A DNA stretch of 64,000 nucleotides from Beduinella massiliensis (GCF_900199405.1 NZ_LT963430.1:1395605-1459604), one strand, 5' to 3'. Shown: positions 44,868-54,585, counted from the stretch's first letter. Notes: a model not told the origin generated them from the sequence alone. Made by a program: numbers and translations.

Positions 44868-46988
44868 TTGTTATCGCCGGGGATGACTGTACGAAAGCGT
44901 CTGATCTGGTTGCTGGTCGGGTTCTGCCTCCTTTTTCTTGCGCTGTGCGGCAGGCTCTTTCAGCTTCAGGTCGTGCGGGCGGCGGAATTGACGCAGCGGG
45001 GCGTAAACCAGTGGACGCGCAGCGGCATCGTGTCCGCAAAGCGCGGGGACATCACGGATCGAAACGGAAAGCTGCTGGTTCAGAGCACGACGGCCTACAT
45101 CGTGTGCGCGAACCCGCGGCAGGTTACAAACCCTGAGGGCATGGCGCGCGTGCTGAACGAAGTGCTGGGCTTGGATGAGGAAACCGTTGTGAAGAAGGTT
45201 TCGGACAAGACAAAGTCTTCCGTCATCCTCAAGCGGCAGGTGTCGCGCGAGGACGTCAACACGCTGCGCGACTTCAAGGAGCGCGAGGAATATCAGCGTT
45301 CCGGGGCGCTCAAGGGGCTAACCTTTGACGAGGATACGAAAAGATGGTATCCTATGGGAGCGTACCTTTCGCAGACGCTGGGCATTACCAACGTGGACAG
45401 CGTAGGCCAGTCGGGCCTGGAGCAATACTATGAGGACTATCTGGCCGGTCAGCCCGGCAAGATTGTTTCCGAAGTGGACGCCAAGGCGCGGACGCTGGCG
45501 GACGGCGAACAGCAGTACATCCCGGCAGTCGCCGGGAACACGCTTCGGCTGACGATCGATAAGGAAATTCAAAGCTTTGTTGAAAAGGCGCTTCGGCAGT
45601 GCATCGAGGTGAACGAGGCGGTCCGGGTGCAGGCAATCGTGATGGACGTAAACACCGGCGAGGTGCTGGCCATGGCGATGAAGCCGGATTACGACCCGAA
45701 CGATCCGCCGCGAAACGACGCCCAGACGCTGCAAAGCCTGATGCGCATCAGCACGATCAGCGACGTATACGAGCCGGGATCGACGTTCAAGATGCTGACC
45801 GCATCCGCCGCGCTGGACAGCGGTGTGACCAACCCGGACGATTCCTTTTACTGCTCGGGACGCATCAAGGTGGACGGCGACACCATCCGCTGCTGGGGCA
45901 ATCCCCACGGGGCGGAGACGATGAAGAAGGCCATCCAGAATTCCTGTAATCCGGTGTTCGTGGAATTGGCGCTGCGGCTGGGTACGGACCGGCTGTATCG
46001 CTACCTGCGCGCGTTCGGGCTGGGAACACCCACCGGCATCGACCTGCCGGGCGAAGGAAGCGGCATTCTGATCGGCGCGCCGTACGTCAAGAACGTGGAC
46101 CTCGCGCGCATCGGCTTTGGCCAGAGCGTGGCGGTGACACCGCTTCAGATGATCACCGCGGCCTGCGCGGTGGTCAACGGCGGGCGGCTGATGCGTCCTT
46201 ATATCGTCAAGGAAGTGCTGGACGAGGACGGAAACGTCGTGGAGCGCACGCAGCCGCACGTCGTTTCCACGCCGATTACCGCGGAGACCTCCGCGACCAT
46301 GCGCGAACTGCTCGAAAGCGTGGTGGCGGAGGGCGGCGGCAAGAACGCGCAGGTGGAGGGCTACCGCATCGGCGGCAAGACCGGCACGGCGCAGGTGTAC
46401 AAGGAAGGCAAGATCGTGCGCGACGTGCACATCGGTTCCTTCGTCGGCTTTGCGCCCGCGGACGATCCGAAGTTCGCGGTGATCGTGATCGTAAACGAGG
46501 CTTCCGTGTACGTCGATTACGGCGGTACGACGGCGGCGCCGTTTGCGGCGCAGATCATGCAGGAGACGCTGGAGTACATGGGAATCCTGCCGTACGACAC
46601 CAAACAGCGCGAACCGGTGAAGGTGCCGGAGACGCGCGGAATGACGGTCAAAGAGGCGAAGGCGCTGCTTAAGGATGCGGGTCTGGATGCGCTGGTGGAC
46701 GGCGATGCGGAGACGGTGATCTCGCAGATGCCTCTGCCGGGCGCGACGATGAACGAAGGCTCCATCGTGATGCTCTACGTGACGGAGGGCACGCCGATGG
46801 ACGCGCAGGACCTCGTGCTGGTGCCGGACGTGCTCGGAAAGCCCATCGTGGAGGCGAGCCGCCTGCTGCGGGCGCGCGAACTGGAAATGCTGATAGAGGG
46901 AAGCGGTCTGGCGAAGAGCCAGAAGCCCGCGTCCGGTACCTATGTGGAGCCGGGGACGCAGGTGACCGTCACCTTTGAAATACCGTAA
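44868..46988 (+). CDS. ftsI: Division transpeptidase (class B PBP) with two PASTA domains
   Basis: 706 residues from the TTG at 44868, eight bases after GGAGGGGG; an ATG at 44883 with a poorer site is the alternative. Membrane anchor (RLIWLLVGFCLLFLALCGRLFQLQVV), PBP dimer domain (SAKRGDITDRNGKLL), then the transpeptidase with S305 of STFK, the SCN motif in QNSCNPVF and K504 of KTGTAQ. Two PASTA domains follow (VPETRGMTVKEAKALLKDAG and VPDVLGKPIVEASRLLRARE). It cross-links septal wall with FtsW. A SpoVD-like sporulation role cannot be ruled out, but position and two PASTA domains suit the main division enzyme. Confidence 0.93.
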   Translation: MLSPGMTVRKRLIWLLVGFCLLFLALCGRLFQLQVVRAAELTQRGVNQWTRSGIVSAKRGDITDRNGKLLVQSTTAYIVCANPRQVTNPEGMARVLNEVLGLDEETVVKKVSDKTKSSVILKRQVSREDVNTLRDFKEREEYQRSGALKGLTFDEDTKRWYPMGAYLSQTLGITNVDSVGQSGLEQYYEDYLAGQPGKIVSEVDAKARTLADGEQQYIPAVAGNTLRLTIDKEIQSFVEKALRQCIEVNEAVRVQAIVMDVNTGEVLAMAMKPDYDPNDPPRNDAQTLQSLMRISTISDVYEPGSTFKMLTASAALDSGVTNPDDSFYCSGRIKVDGDTIRCWGNPHGAETMKKAIQNSCNPVFVELALRLGTDRLYRYLRAFGLGTPTGIDLPGEGSGILIGAPYVKNVDLARIGFGQSVAVTPLQMITAACAVVNGGRLMRPYIVKEVLDEDGNVVERTQPHVVSTPITAETSATMRELLESVVAEGGGKNAQVEGYRIGGKTGTAQVYKEGKIVRDVHIGSFVGFAPADDPKFAVIVIVNEASVYVDYGGTTAAPFAAQIMQETLEYMGILPYDTKQREPVKVPETRGMTVKEAKALLKDAGLDALVDGDAETVISQMPLPGATMNEGSIVMLYVTEGTPMDAQDLVLVPDVLGKPIVEASRLLRARELEMLIEGSGLAKSQKPASGTYVEPGTQVTVTFEIP

Positions 46989-47025
46989 AAACCGCCGCAG
47001 GCAGCGGCAGGCCGGAGGAATGACG

Positions 47026-48483
47026 ATGTACCTGAAGGATTTGCTCCTAGACGTACCCGAGGTACTGGACGTGCGCGGGGATGACGGCATCGAAATCAAG
47101 GCGCTGAGCGCGGATTCGCGCAAACAGCTGGAGCAGGGGATGTTCTTCTGCTTCAGCGGCGCGAACTTCGATGCGCACGATTTTGCGGGCCAGGCGGTTG
47201 AAAACGGCAGCGTGGCCCTGGTCGTGGAGCGCTACTTGCCGGACGTTCAGGCGGTACAGGTGCGCGTGAGCGATGGGCGCGCGGCGATGGCACGCATCGC
47301 CAGCGCCTTTCACGGGCACCCTGATAAGCGCATGCGCATGGTAGGCGTCACGGGCACCAAGGGAAAGACGACCACGACCTACCTGCTCAAGTCCATCTGC
47401 GAGGCGGCGGGCATGAAGTGCGGATTGATCGGCACGACGGGCAACATGATCGGCGCGCGCATGCTGGAAAGCAGGCTGACCACCCCGGACCCCATCGAAT
47501 TGTACGATACCCTGCACACCATGGCCGACGAAGGGGTGCAGGTGGTCTGCATGGAGGTTTCGGCGCACGCGCTGGCCCTGCACAAGCTCGTAGGCATGAC
47601 GTTTGAGGCGGCGGCCTACACGAACCTGTCGCTGGATCACTTGGACTTCTTCGGCACGATGGAGCACTACAGGGACGCGAAGCGGATGCTGTTTGCGGAC
47701 GGGCTGTGCCGGAACGCTGCGTTCAACGCGGATGAGGAGACGACCCCGGTCGTAATGGGGGGACTTGCGCTGCCCTGCATGACGTTCGGCATCAGCGAAA
47801 ACGCGGATCTGTACGCAAGGGACATCGAGATCACCGAAAACGGCGTTTCCTTCATGCTGAACCTGCGCGGGCTGCACAGCGCGGAGATCCACCTGAAGAT
47901 GACGGGCATGTTCAACGTGTACAACGCCCTGGCAGCGACCGCGCTTGCGATGATCTTGGGCATCGACCTGGAGACGATCAAGCGCGGGCTGGAGGCGGTT
48001 CGCAGCGCGCCGGGCCGCATCGAGATGCTGGAGACGAACACGCCTTACCGCATGATTCTGGACTACTCGCACTCGCCGGACGCGCTGGACAACATCCTGC
48101 GCACGGTGCGCACGTTCACGCGGGGACGCCTGATCGCCCTGTTCGGCTGCGGCGGTGACCGAGACCGCCAGAAGCGTCCGGTCATGGGCCGCATCAGCGG
48201 CCAGCTGGCCGACCTTTCGGTGCTGACCAGCGACAACCCGCGCCGTGAGGATCCGATGCAGATTCTGGACGCGATCGAGGATGGCATTCGCGAGACGAAC
48301 GGGGAGTACGTCGTCATCGAAAACCGCCGCGAGGCCATCCGCTACGCGATGAGCGTGGCGCGGGAGGGAGACGTCATCGTGCTGTGCGGCAAGGGGCACG
48401 AGACGTATCAGGACATCGGCGGCGTCAAGCACCCGTTCGACGAGAAGATCGTCGTCGCGGAGCTGCTAACGGAGATGGAATAA
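47026..48483 (+). CDS. murE: UDP-MurNAc-L-Ala-D-Glu ligase (DAP-adding)
   Basis: 485 residues from ATG at 47026, seven bases after GGAGG; an ATG at 47020 is too close. P-loop GVTGTKGKTTTT (residues 108-117), central ligase motifs (MEVSAHAL, YSHSPDAL) and the diagnostic DNPR at 403-406 in TSDNPRRED, which marks meso-DAP rather than lysine specificity. It adds the third residue of the stem peptide. The DAP pathway genes at 57-61 kb supply the substrate. The upstream PBP gene ends 37 nt before. Confidence 0.96.
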   Translation: MYLKDLLLDVPEVLDVRGDDGIEIKALSADSRKQLEQGMFFCFSGANFDAHDFAGQAVENGSVALVVERYLPDVQAVQVRVSDGRAAMARIASAFHGHPDKRMRMVGVTGTKGKTTTTYLLKSICEAAGMKCGLIGTTGNMIGARMLESRLTTPDPIELYDTLHTMADEGVQVVCMEVSAHALALHKLVGMTFEAAAYTNLSLDHLDFFGTMEHYRDAKRMLFADGLCRNAAFNADEETTPVVMGGLALPCMTFGISENADLYARDIEITENGVSFMLNLRGLHSAEIHLKMTGMFNVYNALAATALAMILGIDLETIKRGLEAVRSAPGRIEMLETNTPYRMILDYSHSPDALDNILRTVRTFTRGRLIALFGCGGDRDRQKRPVMGRISGQLADLSVLTSDNPRREDPMQILDAIEDGIRETNGEYVVIENRREAIRYAMSVAREGDVIVLCGKGHETYQDIGGVKHPFDEKIVVAELLTEME

Positions 48484-48503
48484 ACGTTTAGGAGGAATCG
48501 GGC

Positions 48504-49505
48504 ATGCAAAGGATGATCTGGGCGGTGCTCGCGGCCTTCCTGCTGTCGCTTGCGGTGGGGCCGGTTCTGCTGCCTGCGCTGAAAAAGCTGAAATTTGGAC
48601 AAAACGTCTACGAGCTCGCCCCGGAAAGCCATCAGAAAAAGCAGGGTGTGCCGACGATGGGCGGTCTGATGATCGCGCTGGTCACGATCGTGGTGGCGCT
48701 CCTTATGCACGTGGGCAGCTTCGACGTGAAGACCGATATGATGATCGCCGTGCTGCTGCTTTCGCTCGGCAACCTTTGTATCGGCTTTGCGGACGACATG
48801 ACGAAGATTCGCCGGGGCAAGAACGGCGGCCTTACGCCCGCGCAGAAGATGATCTGCCAGACGCTCCTTGCCGTGGCCTTTTCGGTGTACTGCTACTACC
48901 ACCCGCTGGTGGGATCGCGGCTCATCGTCCCCTTCTTTGGAATCGAATGGGATCTGGGGCTCTTTTACATCCCGGTGGCGGTCTTCGTCATCGTCGGAAC
49001 GACCAATAGCGCGAACCTGCTCGACGGCCTTGACGGTCTGCTGGGTTCCGTAGCGCTCGTGGACATGGCGACGCTGGGCCTGCTTTCGCTCTTCGCGGCG
49101 GCAGCCGTGTCCGGGCTGGATGCGACGAACCTGACCAACCTCGCGGTGCTCTGCTGCGCGCTGGCGGGTGCGTGCATGGGGTTTCTGCGCTTTAATATCT
49201 ACCCCGCGCGCCTCTTCATGGGCGATACCGGCTCCATGTTCATCGGCGGTGCGGTCGTCGGCGCGGCGCTGCTGCTGCGGCTCCCGCTGCTGCTCGTCAT
49301 CATCGCTTTCTGCATGCTGATCTCCAGCCTGTCCGATATCATCCAGATCACCTATTTCAAGCTGACCCACGGCAAGCGCATCTTCAAAATGGCGCCGATC
49401 CATCATCACTTTGAATTGTGCGGCATTCCGGAAACGAAGATCGTGACGATGTACACCATCGTGACGGTGGTGCTTTGCCTGATCGGCATTCTCAGCGTCG
49501 CGTAA
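48504..49505 (+). CDS. mraY: Phospho-MurNAc-pentapeptide transferase
   Basis: 333 residues from ATG at 48504 behind aggaggaa. About ten membrane helices. Conserved cytoplasmic blocks: HQKKQGVPTMGG, FADDMTK with the Asp pair, NLLDGLDGLLG, FMGDTGSMFIG and APIHHHFE. It makes lipid I. murF, which often sits between murE and mraY, is absent. Confidence 0.96.
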   Translation: MQRMIWAVLAAFLLSLAVGPVLLPALKKLKFGQNVYELAPESHQKKQGVPTMGGLMIALVTIVVALLMHVGSFDVKTDMMIAVLLLSLGNLCIGFADDMTKIRRGKNGGLTPAQKMICQTLLAVAFSVYCYYHPLVGSRLIVPFFGIEWDLGLFYIPVAVFVIVGTTNSANLLDGLDGLLGSVALVDMATLGLLSLFAAAAVSGLDATNLTNLAVLCCALAGACMGFLRFNIYPARLFMGDTGSMFIGGAVVGAALLLRLPLLLVIIAFCMLISSLSDIIQITYFKLTHGKRIFKMAPIHHHFELCGIPETKIVTMYTIVTVVLCLIGILSVA

Positions 49506-49532
49506 GGCGGACGCTGCCAAGACCATTGCAGC

Positions 49533-49554
49533 GCGGGCATTGCCCGCCTTTTTT
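49533..49554 (+). terminator. Terminator-like element between mraY and murD
   Basis: gcgggc-att-gcccgc stem followed by ctttttt, immediately before the AGGAGG of murD. The stem is short but GC-only with a good T tract, so at least partial termination within the cluster is likely. Confidence 0.75.
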
Positions 49555-49568
49555 AGGAGGTGCTGTGT

Positions 49569-50933
49569 TTGGAATTTAAGGATCGGCGGGTGCTGGTCGT
49601 GGGCCTCGCGCGAAGCGGCGTCGCCGCGGCGGCGCTGCTGTGCAGGCTAGGCGCGAAGGTCACGGCGAACGATTCCAAGACGCAGGCGGAATTGGGCGGC
49701 GCGTTGGACGCGCTTTCCGGTCTTTCGATCGACCTGCGCCTGGGCGAGGCGGCGGAGGGGCTGCTCGCTGGGCAGGACGTGCTGGTCATCAGCCCCGGCA
49801 TTCCGTATGCGGCGCCCTTCGTGCAGCGTGCGCTTTCGCTCGGCATCGAGGTCATCGGCGAGGTAGAGCTGGCCGCCCGCGTGAGCAGGAGCCCGCTGAT
49901 CGCTATTACGGGCACAAACGGCAAGACGACGACGACGACGCTGACCGGTGAGATCTTCAAAAATGCCGGACGCCGAACCTTCGTGGTCGGGAACATCGGC
50001 GATCCTTTCGCCGCCATCGCGGACGAGGCAGGGCCGGAGGATCGCGTAGTCTGCGAGATTTCCTCGTTTCAGTGCGAAAGCATGAGGGACTATCATCCGC
50101 ATATCGGGGCGGTGCTTAACATCACGGAGGACCACCTGAACCGTCACGGAGACATGCGGACGTACGTGTCGATGAAGCGCCGCATCTTTCAAAATCAGAC
50201 GGAGCAGGATTTCGCGGTCTTCAACCAGGATGACGCGACGTGCCGCGAGATGTCAAAGGGGCTTAGGGCGCGCACAGCCTTCTTCTCGCGCAGCGGAGAG
50301 GTTCCGTTTGGCGCGTACGCAAAAGAGGGCGCGGTTTATCTGAGGCTGGGCGAAGCGCCGCAGCGCGTGTGCGGCATAGATGAAATCCGCATCCCGGGGC
50401 CGCACAACCTGGAAAACGCGCTGGCTGCGGCGCTGATGACAGGCCTGATGGGCGTGGATGCGGAGACGATCGCAAACACGCTCCGCACGTTCAAGGGCGT
50501 GGAGCACCGCATCGAGTTCGTCCGCGAGTTCGAGGGCGTGCGCTACATCGACGACACGAAGGGAACGAACGTGGACGCTACGCAGAAGGCGGTGCTCGCC
50601 ATGCGCGCGCCGACCCTCCTGATCGCGGGCGGAAGCGATAAGAACGTGGACTTCATTCCTCTGGCTAAGACGATTCTTGAAAGCGGCGTAATCGAAAAGG
50701 TCGTGCTCATCGGGCAGACGGCGGAGAAGATTGCGGCGGCTCTGGACGCGGTAGGCTACAAAAGCTACGTGCACGAAGGCTACTCGATGGAAAGAGCGGT
50801 CGCCCGCTGCCGCAGCGAAGCGAAAAAGGGATTCAACGTGCTGCTCTCTCCAGCGTGCGCAAGCTTTGACATGTTCAAGAACTGCGAACAGCGGGGGGAC
50901 GTCTTCAAAAGGCTGGTCATGGAGCTCGAATGA
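49569..50933 (+). CDS. murD: UDP-MurNAc-L-Ala:D-Glu ligase
   Basis: 454 residues from the TTG at 49569, eight bases after AGGAGG. N-terminal Rossmann-like nucleotide fold (RVLVVGLARSGVAAA), P-loop ITGTNGKTTTTTL, VVCEISSFQ, NITEDHLNRHG and the C-terminal YIDDTKGTN and SPACASFDMFKN blocks, all standard for MurD. It adds D-Glu to UDP-MurNAc-L-Ala. The terminator-like hairpin upstream makes its expression separable from murE-mraY. Confidence 0.95.
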   Translation: MEFKDRRVLVVGLARSGVAAAALLCRLGAKVTANDSKTQAELGGALDALSGLSIDLRLGEAAEGLLAGQDVLVISPGIPYAAPFVQRALSLGIEVIGEVELAARVSRSPLIAITGTNGKTTTTTLTGEIFKNAGRRTFVVGNIGDPFAAIADEAGPEDRVVCEISSFQCESMRDYHPHIGAVLNITEDHLNRHGDMRTYVSMKRRIFQNQTEQDFAVFNQDDATCREMSKGLRARTAFFSRSGEVPFGAYAKEGAVYLRLGEAPQRVCGIDEIRIPGPHNLENALAAALMTGLMGVDAETIANTLRTFKGVEHRIEFVREFEGVRYIDDTKGTNVDATQKAVLAMRAPTLLIAGGSDKNVDFIPLAKTILESGVIEKVVLIGQTAEKIAAALDAVGYKSYVHEGYSMERAVARCRSEAKKGFNVLLSPACASFDMFKNCEQRGDVFKRLVMELE

Positions 50934-50966
50934 CCGCCCCCGCTGCAAAAGAAGTGGGGGATAGCA

Positions 50967-52097
50967 TTGATCTCTTTGGCGAAAAAAGTCTCTGGTCCGC
51001 GCAGGAGCGTGGACGTATCCGTGGTCGTCTGCATGGTGCTGCTGCTCCTGTTCGGGCTGGTCGTGCTGTTCAGCGCGACGTATTACAGCGCGCAGGACAG
51101 CGGAGACGCGCTGGCGGCCGTCAAAAAGCAGCTGATCGGCATCGGTCTGGGCGCGGCGGCCTGCTTTCTTCTTTCGAGGATCGATTATCACATCTTCGCC
51201 CGGCCGCAGATCATCCTGACGATGCTGGTGGCGAGCGCGGTGCTGCTCGTGCTGGTGCTCGTGCCGGGCATCGGCGTGTACGTAAACGGTTCGCGCCGCT
51301 GGCTGAATCTCGGGGGGTTGAGCTTTCAGCCCTCCGAATTTGCGAAGTTTACGATGGTCGCCTTTATGGCCAGCGCACTCACCAAGCGAGGGGATAAGGT
51401 TCAAAACCTCGTCACAGGCATCGCGCCCCTGCTCGTCGTACCGGGCATCATGTTCCTGCTCATCCTCGAGCAGCCCAACCTGTCCACCGGCGGCAGCATC
51501 CTCATCGTGGCGGTGCTGATGCTGCTTATCGCCGGGGCGAGGTGGCGTCATCTCGCACTGCTGGGCGCAGGCGGCGCCTGCGTCGGCGCGGCCTATGCCT
51601 GGAGCGCGGAATACCGCCGCGAGCGCCTGCTCTCCTTTCGCGACCCGTTCGCGAAGATGAGCGACGAGGGATACCAGCTGTCGCAGTCGCTCATCGCCTT
51701 CGGCTCGGGCGGCCTGTTTGGACAGGGGCTCGGCGCAGGCAGGCAGAAGTTCGCCTACCTGCCCTACCCGGAATCGGACTTCATCTTCGCCATCGTCGGC
51801 GAGGACTTCGGGCTCGTCGGCTGCGCGGCGGTGATCGCGCTGTTCGCGGCCTTCGTGTTCGCGGGCGTCCGCGTGGCGCTCACCTGCCCCGACCGCTTCG
51901 GCTGCCTGCTGGCGGCGGGCGTCACGACGATGATCGGCATGCAGGCGTTTATCAACATCGGCGTGGTCATCGGCATCTTGCCGACGACGGGCCTGCCGCT
52001 TCCCTTCTTCAGCGCGGGCGGCACTTCGATCAGCATCATCATGGCAGCCGTTGGCGTGCTGCTGTCTGTGTCGCGCAGCTGTGAGCGCCCCTACTGA
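50967..52097 (+). CDS. ftsW: SEDS peptidoglycan polymerase FtsW
   Basis: 376 residues from a TTG at 50967 behind gtggggg. Ten membrane helices and SEDS signatures: SRRWLNLGGLSFQPSEFAK, ILEQPNLSTGGSILI, GYQLSQSLIAFGSGGLFGQGLG, and ESDFIFAIVGEDFGLVG containing the catalytic-region Asp. It polymerises septal glycan with the PBP at 44868. murG, the usual next gene, is missing. Confidence 0.95.
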   Translation: MISLAKKVSGPRRSVDVSVVVCMVLLLLFGLVVLFSATYYSAQDSGDALAAVKKQLIGIGLGAAACFLLSRIDYHIFARPQIILTMLVASAVLLVLVLVPGIGVYVNGSRRWLNLGGLSFQPSEFAKFTMVAFMASALTKRGDKVQNLVTGIAPLLVVPGIMFLLILEQPNLSTGGSILIVAVLMLLIAGARWRHLALLGAGGACVGAAYAWSAEYRRERLLSFRDPFAKMSDEGYQLSQSLIAFGSGGLFGQGLGAGRQKFAYLPYPESDFIFAIVGEDFGLVGCAAVIALFAAFVFAGVRVALTCPDRFGCLLAAGVTTMIGMQAFINIGVVIGILPTTGLPLPFFSAGGTSISIIMAAVGVLLSVSRSCERPY

Positions 52098-52162
52098 CGC
52101 GCTTTCACACCCCGGCCTCAGTCGCATAGAGTATTAGCGACGAAGGTCTTGGAGGTGTGCGG

Positions 52163-53428
52163 ATGGAAAAGTTTCGGGTAGAGGGCGGGATACGGCTTAC
52201 AGGCAGGACGCGCGTACACTGCGCGAAGAACGCGGTGCTTCCGATCTTGGCGGGGGCTATTCTGGCGGACGATCCGGTGACGCTGCTGGACTGCCCCGAC
52301 ATCGCGGACGTGAACAACATGGTGCGCATCTTACATACGCTGGGCTGCACGGTCCGCGGCGAGGGCTCGGAGACGCTGGTGGACGCCGCGACGATTCAAA
52401 GCGACGCGATGCCGGAGGGATTATCCAAGCGCCTGCGTTCGTCTGTATTCATGATGGGCGCGTTGCTGGGGCGGATGCGCCGCGCGGTGATCCCCTATCC
52501 GGGCGGATGCGAGATCGGCCAGCGGCCGATCGACCTGCACCTTGCCGGGCTTTCGGCATTGGGCGTGCGCATCCGCGAGGAAGGCGGGCTGGTGCTCTGC
52601 GACGGCGAGCACATGCGCGGGGGAGAGGTGCACCTGGACTACCCGAGCGTGGGCGCGACGGAAAACGTGATGATGGCGGCGGCGCGCATTCCCGGGCGCA
52701 CGGTGATCCACAACGCCGCCCGCGAGCCGGAAATTGCGGACCTGCAGCGCTTCCTTAACGCCTGCGGCGCGCGCATCGAGGGCGCGGGAAGCCCCACCAT
52801 CTTGATCGACGGCGTCAGCCGCATGCACGGCACGATCTACCGTCCGATGCCGGACCGCATCGAGGCGGGGACCCTGCTTGCCGCCGCGGCCATCACGGGC
52901 GGCGAGATCGAACTGATGGGCGCGCCCGTGCAGGAGCTGGGCGCGGTCACGGCGAAACTGCGGGACATGGGCTGCCGTGTGGATTCACAGCCGGGCCGCA
53001 TGAGGCTTTCGGCGCCCGTGCGCCTGAGCGCGCCGGGGCAGCTCCTCACGCAGCCGTATCCGGGTTTTCCGACCGACATGCAGGCACAAATGCTGGCGCT
53101 CTCCTGCGTGGCGCGCGGAACCTCCATCATCACGGAGACGGTGTTTGAAAACAGGTTTACGCACGTGGGCGACCTTAGACGCATGGGCGCGGACATCGTG
53201 GTAAAGGACCGCACGGCGGTCGTCCGCGGCGTCGGCACGCTGCACGGCGCGACGGTGGCGGCGCGCGACCTGCGCGGCGGCGCGGCGCTGATGATCGCCG
53301 GGCTCTGCGCGCAGGGAGAGACAGTCGTGGAAAACGCGGAGATCATCGACCGCGGGTACGAGCGGCTGGAAGAGACGCTTACGGACTTGGGCGCCGACGT
53401 TCGGCGCGAGCGGCAGACGGACGAATGA
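52163..53428 (+). CDS. murA: UDP-GlcNAc 1-carboxyvinyltransferase
   Basis: 421 residues from ATG at 52163, seven bases after GGAGG. KNAVLPI near the N terminus holds the Lys-Asn pair; C116 in PGGCEIGQRPIDLH is the PEP-binding cysteine that fosfomycin attacks; FPTDMQAQ and ENRFTHVGDLRRMGAD follow. It starts muramic acid synthesis. Having murA in the spot usually held by murG/murC is a recognised Firmicutes variation. Confidence 0.96.
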   Translation: MEKFRVEGGIRLTGRTRVHCAKNAVLPILAGAILADDPVTLLDCPDIADVNNMVRILHTLGCTVRGEGSETLVDAATIQSDAMPEGLSKRLRSSVFMMGALLGRMRRAVIPYPGGCEIGQRPIDLHLAGLSALGVRIREEGGLVLCDGEHMRGGEVHLDYPSVGATENVMMAAARIPGRTVIHNAAREPEIADLQRFLNACGARIEGAGSPTILIDGVSRMHGTIYRPMPDRIEAGTLLAAAAITGGEIELMGAPVQELGAVTAKLRDMGCRVDSQPGRMRLSAPVRLSAPGQLLTQPYPGFPTDMQAQMLALSCVARGTSIITETVFENRFTHVGDLRRMGADIVVKDRTAVVRGVGTLHGATVAARDLRGGAALMIAGLCAQGETVVENAEIIDRGYERLEETLTDLGADVRRERQTDE

Positions 53429-53443
53429 AAGCGGGAGGTCAAC

Positions 53444-54370
53444 ATGGCTGGCAGGTACGACGACGACATTCAAATGCAGGAAGAGGCGAGCGCCCGTCAC
53501 CCCGGAAGGACGGCGGCGCTCGTACTCTTCGTGCTCCTCCTGATCGGCTTCTTCGTGACGCAAAGCACGATCTTCGTGCTGCACAGCGTACAGGTGGACG
53601 GGGGAGGCGGCCGCTTCACGGCCCAGCAGATCGCGGACATCGCGGGCCTGCGGATGGGGCAGCCGATCTTTTCGCTCAATGAGGAAAAGATCAAAAAGAA
53701 CGTCGAGAGCAACCGATACCTGCGCTTTGAGGGCATGGATATCCTCTATCCCGACAGCCTGGTGCTGCGCGTGGAGGAACGCCAGGCCTGCGCGACGGTG
53801 ACGTACCTGGGGGTCATGTTCGTGCTGGATGACGAGGGGCGCGTATTGGAGCAGTACGGCAGCGAGAGCAAGACGGTGGACGTTCCCGTCGTCACGGGGC
53901 TCAAGGTCAAGAGCCTCACGATCGGGGAGACGCTGCAGACCGAGATGTCGGGGCAGATGGAGGAAGTGCGCACGGTGCTGGCCGCGCTGTCTGAAAGCGA
54001 GATGGCGGACCGCGCGGTCGAATTGAACGTGTCGGATTCGGACAACCTGTACCTGATGACTTTGGAGGGGCTGAAGATCGAACTGGGCGACGCCTCGAAG
54101 ATGGACCTGAAGCTGTCGATCGCGCAGGAGGTGCTGCGCAAAATGACCGACACGGCGTTCCTGGAGCAGGTGCGCTTAAAGCAGGAACAGGTCGATGCGG
54201 ATGCCGCGGAAAAGCGCAAGCGCGCGGTGCAGGCCGGAACCATGACGCCTGAGGAAGCGGAGGCGCAGGCCAAGGAAACCGCAAAAGAGCCGCGGCTCAC
54301 CTTTGAGCTGGCGGGCGCCAAGCTCGACGTGTCCTCCGCGGAGGTGGCGGATTTCGTGCCCGCTCAGTAA
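53444..54370 (+). CDS. ftsQ: Cell-division protein FtsQ/DivIB
   Basis: 308 residues from ATG at 53444 behind gggaggt. Short cytoplasmic N terminus, one membrane helix (AALVLFVLLLIGFFVTQSTIF), then a POTRA domain (VLHSVQVDGGGGRFTAQQIADIAGL, PIFSLNEEKIKKNVESN, DSLVLRVEERQACATV) and a beta domain (FVLDDEGRVLEQ, PVVTGLKVKSL). It links division proteins outside the membrane. A Lys/Glu/Ala-rich insertion at about 240-290 is unusual. Confidence 0.92.
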   Translation: MAGRYDDDIQMQEEASARHPGRTAALVLFVLLLIGFFVTQSTIFVLHSVQVDGGGGRFTAQQIADIAGLRMGQPIFSLNEEKIKKNVESNRYLRFEGMDILYPDSLVLRVEERQACATVTYLGVMFVLDDEGRVLEQYGSESKTVDVPVVTGLKVKSLTIGETLQTEMSGQMEEVRTVLAALSESEMADRAVELNVSDSDNLYLMTLEGLKIELGDASKMDLKLSIAQEVLRKMTDTAFLEQVRLKQEQVDADAAEKRKRAVQAGTMTPEEAEAQAKETAKEPRLTFELAGAKLDVSSAEVADFVPAQ

Positions 54371-54480
54371 AAATGCATGAAAACAGACCGTCGGTTCACC
54401 TTTTAAGCATCTTTTTATCCACGAAACGGCGGTCTGATCTAAAAAAATGAACGAAAACAGACTGTTTTTAGCAATGGTTC
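54371..54480. promoter_or_regulatory. ftsQ-ftsA spacer with repeats and a palindrome
   Basis: Contains an inverted pair cagaccg/cggtctg (about 54385 and 54430), a direct repeat of the type aaaatg-N4-gaaaacagac, and the 15-bp palindrome AAAACAG-A-CTGTTTT at 54454-54468, 12 nt before the ftsA -35 box. This looks like a regulatory region rather than a terminator because the palindrome loop is one base. Confidence 0.5.
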
Positions 54481-54509
54481 TTGCATATGTCGCGTAAAAA
54501 GGTTAAAAT
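54481..54509 (+). promoter_or_regulatory. Promoter of ftsA-ftsZ
   Basis: TTGCAT (54481-54486), 17-nt gap, TAAAAT (54504-54509). It gives ftsAZ an expression route separate from the upstream dcw genes. Confidence 0.75.
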
Positions 54510-54585
54510 ATAGTATCTTACATTATATACGTCAGAAGTTACCATTCGGCGCGCAGGCTGCGCGCAACGGGGAGTAGAAACGAAG

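Noticed and set aside
45318-47123. Minus-strand open frame of 601 codons
   Set aside because: Antisense of the division PBP gene; same kind of GC-driven artefact.
54454-54468. Palindrome before ftsA as a LexA (SOS) box
   Set aside because: It does not fit the Firmicutes LexA pattern of GAAC-N4-GTTC type.
54454-54469. Same palindrome as an intrinsic terminator of ftsQ
   Set aside because: The loop would be one base, too short for an RNA hairpin of this stem.
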